From: Henningerozyma blattae CBS 6284
Taxonomy: Eukaryota > Ascomycota > Saccharomycetes > Saccharomycetales > Saccharomycetaceae
Reading direction: 5' to 3'
Length of the DNA: 64,000 nucleotides
NCBI RefSeq assembly: GCF_000315915.1
Contig: NC_020185.1
Location: 2,108,001 to 2,172,000, forward strand
The position numbers and the translations under genes were made by a program. The number at the start of each line of letters is the position of its first letter. Within the stretch, counting starts at the first letter, position 1. The notes below the pieces were generated by a model that was not told the DNA's origin, made no database searches, and saw only the letters and a program-made list of their open reading frames with translations. This document shows, one piece after another, positions 18,221-26,990 of this stretch.

Positions 18221-18907
18221 ATGTCTATTGTAACCCCTTTGTTATTCGCCACAGTACAACCAAATCTATATAGAGGTTCCTACCCACATTCTATAAATTT
18301 CGATTTTTTGAAATCCTTAAATTTAAAATGTATCATCTCTTTATTACCCAATCCAATCACCGAGGATTTCGATTATGAATTATTCCATTTTGCCAAACAA
18401 AATAATATTCAATTAATACATTTCTATGTCAATGTCAAATTACCAAATACAATCAAAGATAGACTCTACACACCTTCCATACAAACCACCACTACAAATG
18501 ATGATTTAACAATGACTGATTCATCTTTGATTCTTAAAAAACAAAAAGATAAAGAAAAAAAGAAAAAAGTGAAAAGAAAATTAGCTCAAGTCCCCTTGGA
18601 TTACACCACAATCAATCAAATCATCACTTTTTTATGTAACAAGAAAAATTACCCAATCTACCTACATTGTACCAATGGTGAATTGATTTGTTCCTTAGTG
18701 GTCGCTTGTCTAAGGAAATTCACCTATTGGAGTAACGTCTCTATATTAAATGAATTCTTGATTTATAATTCAAGTATCAATATTTATGAACGGAGTTTTA
18801 TTGAAAATTTCGATACAAATCCAAATTCTGTTATTGATTGGAATAAATTTAATATACAAGATAAAATAGATTGGTTAAATAAACAATATTTGAAAAGAGA
18901 TATATGA
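18221..18907 (+). CDS. OCA6: Oca6 atypical dual-specificity phosphatase-like protein
   Basis: Oca6 belongs to the Siw14/Oca group of cysteine-phosphatase-like proteins connected with inositol pyrophosphate metabolism and oxidant-induced arrest. The product is 228 residues against 224, with the N-terminus TPLLFATVQPNLYRGSYP strongly conserved. The P-loop reads HCTNGELICS: the catalytic Cys is present but the Arg of the HCx5R signature is replaced by Ile. The S. cerevisiae protein has the same change as I recall it, so it is probably non-catalytic and works in a complex with other Oca proteins. A Lys-rich insert lies near residues 106-124. It converges with DDI1. Confidence 0.93.
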   Translation: MSIVTPLLFATVQPNLYRGSYPHSINFDFLKSLNLKCIISLLPNPITEDFDYELFHFAKQNNIQLIHFYVNVKLPNTIKDRLYTPSIQTTTTNDDLTMTDSSLILKKQKDKEKKKKVKRKLAQVPLDYTTINQIITFLCNKKNYPIYLHCTNGELICSLVVACLRKFTYWSNVSILNEFLIYNSSINIYERSFIENFDTNPNSVIDWNKFNIQDKIDWLNKQYLKRDI

Positions 18908-19048
18908 CGTGGTGTGAGGCATGTGTGTGTGCCTGGTATGAGACGTTTATGTTTGCATTTGCATTATGTATATTATTTTTTTTTTTTTTTAACTTCTTGG
19001 GCGCTTACTTATCTAAATGTTCCCCCCCCCCCTTTTTTTTTTATAAAG
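18908..19048. other. OCA6-DDI1 convergent spacer with homopolymer runs
   Basis: A 141-bp spacer holding a T run (about 18976-18990) and an 11-C run (19022-19032) directly followed by about ten T. No gene. Confidence 0.7.
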
Positions 19049-20395
19049 TTACATACTAAATAGTAAAGAGGCTGCCATTTCAGCATTACCATTAGTCATA
19101 TCTAATGCATGGACCACTTCCATCTTGGAAAACCCAAGATCCATTAATTGTTTAATAGTAGCTTCAGGGTATTTTTCTTTGGGTTGAACAGGGGTAGTCG
19201 AAGTGGTCTGTGCAGGAGTAATCGCAGTGGCCTGTGCAGGAGTAATCGAAGTGGCCTGTGCAGGAGTAGTCGCAGTGACCTGTGCAGGAGTAGTCGATTT
19301 AGATTGAGTCTTGGCAGAGGAGGAAGTACCATGAGTAATATTCCCACTTGCATCCCCACTAGTCTTTTCTTCTTTAGGTTGTGGACCAAATTTAGGTATC
19401 TCAGCTTCACCTAAAAATTTAGTTTCCACACCAGCAATTTTCAAAACATCCCTTTCCAAATCCATAATAGCTTGGTGTCTTCTTAACATATCTAATCCTA
19501 ATAAGATATCAACATCAGTCTCTAAAACAGTAAAACTACATGGAATAAATTGTGTTTCAATCTTAACTTGTGCTTGATGGATCTTACCCAAAATCTTACC
19601 AACACCAACACCTCTAGCTTCACCTTTAAATCTTTTATCTATTAATCTACTTAACCCAGTCAATTCAGCTATCTTGGGGGTCATAATAGTGGTTTGTGCT
19701 CCTGAATCTACAAACGCCTTAACTGGATGCCCGTTGATTTCCATATTAATAAATAACATATTGACTTGTGTAAAGACTTCAGGTGTATATTCCAGGGCAT
19801 TACGCATCTGCTCATCAATTTCTTGTTGATTAATTAATTCAACAATTTTTTTTTGATTTTCAGGATCATCTGGATTACTCATCAATCTTATATAATCCTG
19901 TTGTGGAATACCAAATGAATTTTGAGGGATACCACCACCATTACCAGGCATACCACGTCTTCTTTGAATTAATATAGGTCCAATTTTCTCATTAAATTCT
20001 TCTTTATTTTGAATTATTGTTTCTAAATCAGGAATATCATTAGAAACTTTATTCCTTAATTCTGCATTATGCAATAATTCTTGTCTAAATTCTTCCACAA
20101 ATGATACATCATCCATTTGATTTACTCTATCAGCATATTGCCTTTGCATATCATTCATTGTGGGGATTTTCTGTCTTATTAATAATAAATCATCATTCTC
20201 AATATTTAAATCTTTCATAGTCTTTTCAGATAATTTATCTATCAAATCAGTATTATGATATAAATCATGCTTAGTTTTATCAAATTGACACTCCAATTCA
20301 ATTAATGCCAATAAATCAGGAACTGTCATATCATCGCTTAGGTCTAATGGACCATACACTTGGCCAGTGATTTCATTAGAGATTGTAACTTGCAT
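19049..20395 (-). CDS. DDI1: Ddi1 ubiquitin shuttle and aspartic protease
   Basis: Ddi1 carries ubiquitylated clients to the proteasome and is a retroviral-type aspartic endoprotease. The start is the ATG at 20395, giving MQVTISNEITG, which aligns with the family start; 448 residues against 428. Visible: an N-terminal ubiquitin-like domain (1-75); a helical domain; the protease domain with catalytic DSGAQTT (Asp about 228); a linker of about 60 residues made of TPAQ-type repeats; and a UBA domain at the C-terminus (TIKQLMDLGF...GNAEMAASLL). The linker repeats are 24 bp in DNA and vary between copies. Confidence 0.96.
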   Translation of the reverse strand: MQVTISNEITGQVYGPLDLSDDMTVPDLLALIELECQFDKTKHDLYHNTDLIDKLSEKTMKDLNIENDDLLLIRQKIPTMNDMQRQYADRVNQMDDVSFVEEFRQELLHNAELRNKVSNDIPDLETIIQNKEEFNEKIGPILIQRRRGMPGNGGGIPQNSFGIPQQDYIRLMSNPDDPENQKKIVELINQQEIDEQMRNALEYTPEVFTQVNMLFINMEINGHPVKAFVDSGAQTTIMTPKIAELTGLSRLIDKRFKGEARGVGVGKILGKIHQAQVKIETQFIPCSFTVLETDVDILLGLDMLRRHQAIMDLERDVLKIAGVETKFLGEAEIPKFGPQPKEEKTSGDASGNITHGTSSSAKTQSKSTTPAQVTATTPAQATSITPAQATAITPAQTTSTTPVQPKEKYPEATIKQLMDLGFSKMEVVHALDMTNGNAEMAASLLFSM

Positions 20396-20417
20396 TGCTT
20401 TCAATAGGCAAAATAAA

Positions 20418-20454
<37 letters not shown>

Positions 20455-20977
20455 TGTCGTCGTCGTATTGGCAAATTATGAAAACAAGGTTTGCTATTCT
20501 TCTTTTCTTTTGTTCTCTTATTCTCTTGTTTAAAATCTTATTACATTCCTTCTTTTAGTTTGAACAATTTGGGGGGAGGGGGAATTATTGCCACTCATCA
20601 CTCATCAACTAAGCGCGGTACGCGAGGAAATAAATCAAACTAATGAAAATTTACTATAAAAGAAGAACAAAAAACAACAACGAACTATTAATCTATTACA
20701 TATAGCTGTGTCACATTCCTTATTAAAGAAAATAGGGAATATTATAATATTAAAATTGTATTTACAAAATTTAATTAACATGGATAAAAAAATATAAATA
20801 AATAAATGTCATATATATATAATTTGTATAATTTTACTTGGATATATATAAAATAAATAATTAGAAAAATTATAAAAATATTTTCAAGATATTGAGTGAA
20901 TTTTTCAGAAGAAACACATTAACTGAAGAAGTTCCTTTTTTTTTATCTTTTATTTTTTTCTTTTTTTAATTCAAACT
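20396..20977. other. DDI1 upstream region and COX15 3' flank
   Basis: About 580 bp. It holds a (TA)n run near 20420-20449 and a CGTCGT stretch close to the DDI1 start, then A/T-rich sequence. No gene or RNA recognised. Confidence 0.5.
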
Positions 20978-22456
20978 CTATTTCTTTAATTTGGCAGTTT
21001 CAGTTAAAATCTTACTTACTCGTGGACCTTGTTTATCAATTAATGTAATTAAATTACGCATTTCAGCTCTTGGTTTTCTCAACTGAGATGCGAAAATGAT
21101 TGATGTGGTAAACAATGCCAAAGCACCACCTTGATGTAAGGATGCTAAAGAGATAGGTACCATATACAATAAGGTAAGAACACCCAAAGTAACTTGTAAA
21201 GTAACGAATCCCATCATAGCATGCATGGTCATATTGATATGCCTTGGAATAATTGCCTTTCTTTTACTGCAGTACAAATGTAAAGCTAAGATGGAACAGA
21301 AGGCAGTATAAGCAAATAATCTGTGGTTCATTTGAACAGTAGTTGGATTTTCTAACATATTTCTCCAAAACAAATCACTTTTATCATCCTTGCGTGCAAA
21401 ATGATCATCTAATAATTCACGGGAACTTGGGAACCAAGTTTCACCCATCTTTGGCCATGTGTTATAAATCCAACCAGCATCTAACCCTGCAACCATACCA
21501 CCAGACATAGCTGTCAAGAAAGTAAAAGCCAAGATTGCAAATGACATTGGTCTCAAATTTTTTAAAGCTGGGTTATCTAATTGCTTAAATAATTTTAAAG
21601 CGTCCTTTGGATTTTTCATCCATTTAGCATCTCTTAACATTTCTAATCCAACCCAAATCATACCAGTATATAATAAGAAGGCTGCACCTAAATGTGTAGT
21701 TAATCTATATTGAGAAACAGTAGGTTTGGAATTTCTGGCATCTAATTGCTTTTGATCTAAACCAGAATAAACCATCCACCAACCGATAAAACCTTGAAGA
21801 CCCAATAGACCAGTTAACACTAGTAAACTCTTATTAACATGAGCCGATGTCTTTCTACGAGCTACTAAATACATTGCAGGAACAATGAAGACAATTCCAA
21901 TGGCTCTACCCCATACTCTATGGAACCATTCCATAAAGAAAATAAATTTAAATTCATCCAAATCCATATTAGAATTCAATTGTTTAAATTCTGGTGAAGC
22001 CTTATATTTTTCAAATTCGTCCTCCCATTGCTTTTGGTTCAATGGTGGAATAGTACCAGTAACAGGTTTCCATTCAGTAATACTTAAACCAGATTCTGTT
22101 AATCTTGTCAAACCGCCAAAAATGACAATACCAAAAACTAAACCGGACGTACCAATTAACCAGTACCCTGTGTTCTTAGAAAATTTAATCATAGTTTCAC
22201 TTGGAATTTCATTAGAAGAATTGTTAGCATTATTAGCAGTTGTTGTACTTTGAAATCTGGCATTTTTAAACTTTGTTTTATAGAAACTACTTTGGCTCAA
22301 AATAGAACCAGCAAATGGACGTGAAGTGCTCTTAAGACTTAATGGAGTAGTGGAGTAAGATACACGTAATGTAGTATTCTTACAAGCAATTCCTAATGAG
22401 GAGCGGTATAATACAGATTTACCCCCACAGGTACGAAATACGTTTCTCAATATCAT
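20978..22456 (-). CDS. COX15: heme A synthase Cox15
   Basis: Cox15 converts heme O to heme A in the mitochondrial inner membrane for cytochrome oxidase. The 492-residue product matches S. cerevisiae in length (486). An arginine- and serine-rich presequence occupies about the first 70 residues. The first membrane segment (SGLVFGIVIFGGLTRLTESGLS) and the heme-ligand region (MEWFHRVWGRAIG) are intact, with about eight transmembrane segments in all. The second half repeats the fold, with QMNHRLFAY and LHQGGAL containing the paired conserved histidines. DDI1, COX15 and EMP65 keep the relative order of YER143, YER141 and YER140. Confidence 0.97.
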   Translation of the reverse strand: MILRNVFRTCGGKSVLYRSSLGIACKNTTLRVSYSTTPLSLKSTSRPFAGSILSQSSFYKTKFKNARFQSTTTANNANNSSNEIPSETMIKFSKNTGYWLIGTSGLVFGIVIFGGLTRLTESGLSITEWKPVTGTIPPLNQKQWEDEFEKYKASPEFKQLNSNMDLDEFKFIFFMEWFHRVWGRAIGIVFIVPAMYLVARRKTSAHVNKSLLVLTGLLGLQGFIGWWMVYSGLDQKQLDARNSKPTVSQYRLTTHLGAAFLLYTGMIWVGLEMLRDAKWMKNPKDALKLFKQLDNPALKNLRPMSFAILAFTFLTAMSGGMVAGLDAGWIYNTWPKMGETWFPSSRELLDDHFARKDDKSDLFWRNMLENPTTVQMNHRLFAYTAFCSILALHLYCSKRKAIIPRHINMTMHAMMGFVTLQVTLGVLTLLYMVPISLASLHQGGALALFTTSIIFASQLRKPRAEMRNLITLIDKQGPRVSKILTETAKLKK

Positions 22457-22781
22457 ATTTTCTTTTTCCTTTTTTTCTGAACAGGTTCCACAGAAGCCTA
22501 GTAAATTAAAGGTAATTGAATAACGTGAAGACTTCTAAGTGTATATATATTAGCTAGTTATATCACCTACTTTTTAAATCTGGAGAAATCTACTTCAGTA
22601 GGATTTTTCTCCCCTAGCAATATGACAAAAAATCAAAAAACGCGAACATTCCTGGAGCCATTGTCTGAAAGCCGAAAAAAGACATTTGTTACGAATAATA
22701 TTAGTAAAAACAAAATGGAAGTAGACCAGTGATAAATATGGAGAATGCACTTTTCTTTTTTTTTCTGTCAACAACTTAGAT
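22457..22781. other. COX15 promoter / EMP65 3' flank
   Basis: 325 bp upstream of COX15 and downstream of EMP65. I see no specific site beyond A/T-rich tracts. Confidence 0.45.
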
Positions 22782-24350
22782 TCACCAAATCCTCTTAGAA
22801 ACCATTTTGAAGCGAGAAACTTCCTCTAACGAATGAGGGTTTTCATGATCTTTCTTCTTACGTTTTTCATTTAAACTCTTTGGTGTATCTGGATTCGCAT
22901 ACAATTTAGACTTAAATTGTTCCCTAAAGCCTTTAGCTGGTTGCTTTTCCTCTTGCTCTTGTTGCTTATCATTTGCATGAATTATTAATCTGGATGTATC
23001 ATCTACTTCACTCAATCCTCCGGAGACTAACCCTGGAACATAATTATTTTCATCTACTGAATTCTTGATAGTATTGTTTAGCCACATTGTACGAATCGTC
23101 TTACCCCACCTTAATAAAATCAAATGAACAATTACTTTCAATAAAACGAGCCAAGAGAACCCCATAATTAAAATTAATAATCTCAAAGGAATAAACAGAT
23201 TGCTCAATGCATTTAATACTGTTGGACGTAACATAACAACAAACAATACTGTATAAGCAGGTAATGGTAAACCTAGTCGCTCTTGATATTTTTGTAGACC
23301 AATTTTGTGATCCTTATACATTAAAAAGAAAAAATTGTTGTAAATTGTTGGTCTTATTCTATTAAATTTAATAATATACGCATGCTTTAGCCAATCCACA
23401 ATGAGTTCACTCCCAATTACACTAACAATTGGACCACATAGAACGCCTACTATTTTACTAGAAGTAATATTAAAATTCCATGAATTTGGGATAATATTAG
23501 ACGGAGATCTGATTCCCGCCACTAAATTCCTCATAACAATAATCAATAAAAAGGAAACTAACTGAAATCGCTCTACTACATCAGCAATTGCCATTTGAAA
23601 TAAATTTTCTTTGTCGAATTTCTTAAAGATAGATGCCTTAATTTCAGCAAATTGCATTGATAATAAAAGCGTCATTAAGGAATTCGAATATGAATTGACT
23701 GCTACATTTAGAGCAACTGTTTCGTTAATTAATATATAACCATGAATGATCATATAAATCAGAACTAATATTATGAATATTCCTTGCATTATTCGTGGGC
23801 GTGCTTTGTTTTTTCTTGATAATCCAACAGTTAATAATGATTGGCCCATTGTTGAGCACATTTTATCGGCCATATCTAAAACACCAAACAACATATATAA
23901 TTTTACTTCACTCTGCCTTTTAATTCTATGATATAATTTAGATGTGTCTAATTTACCTAATACCATAGAAGCAACAATAATTAAAAAGATTGTTAGACGT
24001 TCTCTATAAGTTTTCATTGGTTTACTACCAGCTTTAACAGAATACAAAGATCTATAGATGCCTTTAATAAATCTAATTGGTAAAACTGTGAAATAATATA
24101 GAAAGCTGTCAAAAGACGCCAAAAGAGTAAAAGCTATGAATTTTTCTAGACAAATAGGTACTCTAGCCATATTCAATAATTGTTCTAATTCATAGCCATC
24201 CTTCAATTCTTGTTCAGCTAATGAACTTTGCGTACTATTTAACGCATTCTGTACTTCGTTTATCAAATACTGACTCATTTTTGACTTGCTTCCTTTTGGA
24301 GATTTGACAAACTTATGTGTACTACTTTTAGGAGATACATTGTGATTCAT
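22782..24350 (-). CDS. EMP65: Emp65, TAPT1-family ER membrane protein
   Basis: Emp65 is an integral ER membrane protein of the TAPT1 family. With Slp1 it forms a complex that protects soluble ER proteins from degradation. The 522-residue product (S. cerevisiae 556) has a polar N-terminus, the conserved VPICLEKFIAFTLLASFDSFLYYFTVLP block at about 58-85, and several membrane segments (about 120-140, 190-215, 270-290, 360-410). A Lys/Glu-rich cytosolic tail follows. FGVLDMADKM is the family signature. Confidence 0.92.
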   Translation of the reverse strand: MNHNVSPKSSTHKFVKSPKGSKSKMSQYLINEVQNALNSTQSSLAEQELKDGYELEQLLNMARVPICLEKFIAFTLLASFDSFLYYFTVLPIRFIKGIYRSLYSVKAGSKPMKTYRERLTIFLIIVASMVLGKLDTSKLYHRIKRQSEVKLYMLFGVLDMADKMCSTMGQSLLTVGLSRKNKARPRIMQGIFIILVLIYMIIHGYILINETVALNVAVNSYSNSLMTLLLSMQFAEIKASIFKKFDKENLFQMAIADVVERFQLVSFLLIIVMRNLVAGIRSPSNIIPNSWNFNITSSKIVGVLCGPIVSVIGSELIVDWLKHAYIIKFNRIRPTIYNNFFFLMYKDHKIGLQKYQERLGLPLPAYTVLFVVMLRPTVLNALSNLFIPLRLLILIMGFSWLVLLKVIVHLILLRWGKTIRTMWLNNTIKNSVDENNYVPGLVSGGLSEVDDTSRLIIHANDKQQEQEEKQPAKGFREQFKSKLYANPDTPKSLNEKRKKKDHENPHSLEEVSRFKMVSKRIW

Positions 24351-24906
24351 TTCTTAAGTATGATACCCGTATTTGCCTACTAGTTTAATAATAGGCTTTA
24401 ATATAGGCTGATTCACACTCTACAGTATTGTTATGTAAAATCTGCTAATTTTCAATGTTTACATTTTTAATTCTTACGCACATTCGGGCATAGCAGAAAC
24501 TTAATAATTTATTTCAATTTTATCAAATATTTTTAACACAAAAAAGAAACACTTTTTATTTTTTTTCCCTCTATTGCACGTTGACAAAAAAAAGATAATT
24601 TCACCAATACTACTGGGATTCAAGAGAGTTAGACATTGTTATACAGTGTTTAAGATGTAAAGACGATTACTTTATTTAGACATATATAGTAAATAATATA
24701 ACTAAAATGAATATATTTCTTAAATAGTGTTTTTCGATATAAAAAGAAGAACACATTTTAAACAATAAGTCACGTGATAAAAGTCTTTTACCACTTAATA
24801 GAAAATGATATAATCATATTCCAGCAGTTATGTGCCAATTTACTTGTTTTTTTGGAGCTGTTGTATTAGTAGGAGTCAGATGTTTGAAAAAAAGCAGGAA
24901 AATCAA
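24351..24906. promoter_or_regulatory. EMP65 promoter and region before tRNA-Asp
   Basis: About 556 bp of A/T-rich sequence. The one clear site is a TCACGTGA palindrome at 24770-24777, 129 bp before tRNA-Asp. No LTR terminus is found at the 18-bp position upstream of this tRNA, unlike the other two tRNA loci in the window. Confidence 0.5.
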
Positions 24907-24978
24907 TCCCCGATAGTTTAATGGTTAGAATGGGCGCTTGTCGCGTGCCAGATCGGGGTTCAATTCCCCGTCGAGGAG
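24907..24978 (+). tRNA. tRNA-Asp (anticodon GTC)
   Basis: Seventy-two bases, intronless, nearly identical to yeast tRNA-Asp, with anticodon loop CTTGTCGCG, box B GGTTCAATTCC and discriminator G73. Read as written, the acceptor stem pairs everywhere except position 4, where C4 faces A69. A T-run follows at 24985-24989 as a likely Pol III terminator. No Ty3-like LTR lies directly upstream. Confidence 0.96.
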
Positions 24979-25784
24979 ATTTACTTTTTCCACTGTCCTA
25001 TAGCGTGAGCCACGTTAGTCACGTGTATAAACCAAGATCACGTGATAACGGAATGAATATGTAGATGAACAAGTAAGTGAATCATGAACATAAATTCTAT
25101 TTGAGAATCTAAAGCTAAAAGAATAAACTAGAGGGTTAAGGTAGAACAAAGAGGTAAGAACCAGAAAACAAAAAGGACGAAATACAAAAGATGGAAGTGT
25201 ATAGTGAACAAATCGGAACGTAATAATAATAATATTTAACTTACGTAGGCTCAGGTATATAGTTGTATAGTTTAATAAACAGTTGGTATTAAACTAGCAG
25301 CCAAAAAGATATACTACTGGGAATAGCAAAGCTTAAAATTGTTACAACCAGAAAATCGTCAAAAAGATAAAATTGCTCAAGAGGTTATAAGTTAGCAAGT
25401 ATAAGCAATAAAGTACCGTCATTTGGTTGTGAACCTCTAGAAAAGTTCAGCAGTTTATGGATAGCTCAAATTACTTTTGTTTAAATCTAATTTAAAATAC
25501 ATCCTTTCATTAGACAAGCAAGTTAATGGTTACAAACTCAGCTCTCACCCCATCTGACTTGTCTATGACAAAAAAAATTACAACTAGTAGCAAATTAAAC
25601 ACCCAGATTAGCATATCATTAAAGATGGAAATAACAATATTTCTAATGTATAATAAGCAATTGCACCTTGTGTATTAAAAGAAATTAAGGTATAATTAGA
25701 TTATTGTTACATTATAGGCTAAAGAAAGAATAATTGTTTGAGTATTATATTTCCTATAGAAGCCTTATTAAGATCTAAAATCTC
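24979..25784. other. region between tRNA-Asp and the first LTR
   Basis: About 800 bp without an open frame of note. It contains two TCACGTG sites (25019-25026, 25038-25045) soon after the tRNA. The rest has no recognised homology. A decayed transposon remnant is possible in such a tRNA neighbourhood but I cannot show one. Confidence 0.45.
25019..25045. promoter_or_regulatory. two CDEI/E-box (TCACGTG) sites downstream of tRNA-Asp
   Basis: TCACGTGT at 25019-25026 and TCACGTGA at 25038-25045, the consensus for Cbf1 and related bHLH factors, 40 and 59 bp beyond the tRNA end. The same octamer occurs close to the other tRNA genes of the window. Confidence 0.5.
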
Positions 25785-26206
25785 TGTTGTAATCGTCTCG
25801 GGACGATACTAATAATACTATAAGGGCTTAGGGTTTACACAAACCTGAACTATTCTTGAGTTATTGGACTTTTACACTAAAAGCTAAAGTACCACTTGTA
25901 CTTAAAAAATAACTTGTTCTTCTTATAACTATAAAATTAATATGAACGAGGTATAAACCTATGAATTCTTGATGGATAAGTAGCCCTATTTATACGTTTT
26001 CAAATAGAACTATTTATCCTGAATATTAGTTTATTAACTTGTCAAGCAATTGCACAATTGCCTGATATTATGACTCATAGTCATATAATTGCGTGAACGC
26101 ACGACTGTACGATTGTATGACTCGTAGTCATCGGATTACGTGATCGTTTGCTTAAAGCCTAAACTTGAGAACATTACTTTTTATTGTTTAGCATATGTCT
26201 ACAAAA
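25785..26206. mobile_element. Ty3-like solo LTR, copy A
   Basis: A 422-bp element that starts TGTTGTA and ends TACAAAA (TACAACA in its sister copy), the terminal inverted repeat of Ty3 sigma LTRs. It is almost identical (about a dozen differences by eye) to 55803-56224. It ends exactly 18 bp before tRNA-Ser, the Ty3 integration position next to the Pol III start. No internal retrotransposon sequence or second LTR adjoins it, so it is a solo LTR. The flanking five bases (ATCTC, TAATT) do not match, so no target duplication is preserved. Confidence 0.88.
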
Positions 26207-26224
26207 TAATTTCAATGAATTAGA

Positions 26225-26306
26225 GGCAACTTGGCCGAGTGGTTAAGGCGATAGATTAGAAATCTCTTGGGCTCTGCCCGCACAGGTTCGAATCCTGTAG
26301 TTGTCG
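26225..26306 (+). tRNA. tRNA-Ser (anticodon AGA)
   Basis: Eighty-two bases, intronless, with the long variable arm of class II tRNAs (TTGGGCTCTGCCCGC). Anticodon loop ATTAGAAAT gives AGA; box B GGTTCGAATCC; acceptor GGCAACT pairs with AGTTGTC, with G73. It is almost the same as S. cerevisiae tRNA-Ser(AGA). Only three bases (TTT) separate it from tRNA-Val. Confidence 0.97.
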
Positions 26307-26309
26307 TTT

Positions 26310-26383
26310 GGTTTCGTGGTCTAGTTGGTTATGGCATCTGCTTAACACGCAGAACGTCCCCAGTTCGATCCTGGGCGAAATCA
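26310..26383 (+). tRNA. tRNA-Val (anticodon AAC)
   Basis: Seventy-four bases, intronless. Box A TGGTCTAGTTGGT, anticodon loop CTTAACACG (AAC), box B AGTTCGATCC, acceptor GGTTTCG pairing with CGAAATC, A73. It begins three bases after tRNA-Ser on the same strand. That leaves no room for its own upstream TFIIIB site outside the tRNA-Ser gene, so a two-tRNA transcript is likely. A T-run follows at 26391-26396. Confidence 0.97.
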
Positions 26384-26990
26384 TCGTTAATTTTTTATTT
26401 GCTTGTGACATATCACGTGATACAAAATTTCAGGTTATTTTGAGTACCTATTGAAAAAATATTTCAATGATTTGGCAGTTAATAGTTACTGGAAGTGGAG
26501 AAAATGCCAAGCAATGAATTTTTACCGCCAAAACAAAGACTTCTCAAGGATGAATTAGTACCTAATACTCTTCTAGATATGGTAGAACAATATCTAACGA
26601 GTGGATACCTGTAGATAATAATATCTTTTTTTTTTTGACCCAAAATAGTTTAATTGCAAAACAATTATTTAGTTTATCACGTGTGTAGTACAGTATAAAA
26701 GTAAAAAAATCTTTATTTTTACCTCTAGCTCACATCTCTTCATATTATTAAATTGTCCAGAGAGTTTTGTTTTCTTTGCTCACTCAAGTTTCTTTTACCA
26801 GTGATTTATGAAGATAGTCAGCATTTCAGCGATACGAAATCTTTATAAAATGAAGCTATGTAAAATAATTGAAAATGCAAAAGGTCTTTATTTTAAAAGA
26901 TAAATAGTTAAAAGATAATTAAATTAATATAAATAGCAAAACATGTAAAAAAATATATATATATTTGCATAATAAAACGAATTAAATTGT
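26384..26990. other. region between tRNA-Val and RPS13
   Basis: About 600 bp with TCACGTGA at 26413-26420 and TCACGTGT at 26677-26684. One short reading frame, 26504-26614 (36 codons), has no recognised homology. The right end is RPS13 3' flank. No RNA gene beyond the tRNAs is seen. Confidence 0.45.

Noticed and set aside
24770..25045. A centromere, suggested by CDEI-like TCACGTG sites
   Set aside because: No A/T-rich CDEII followed by a CDEIII TTCCGAA motif occurs at the required spacing from any of these sites.
26504..26614. 36-codon frame between tRNA-Val and RPS13
   Set aside because: It has an ATG and plausible composition but no homology I recognise and no splice sites extending it; not enough to call a gene.
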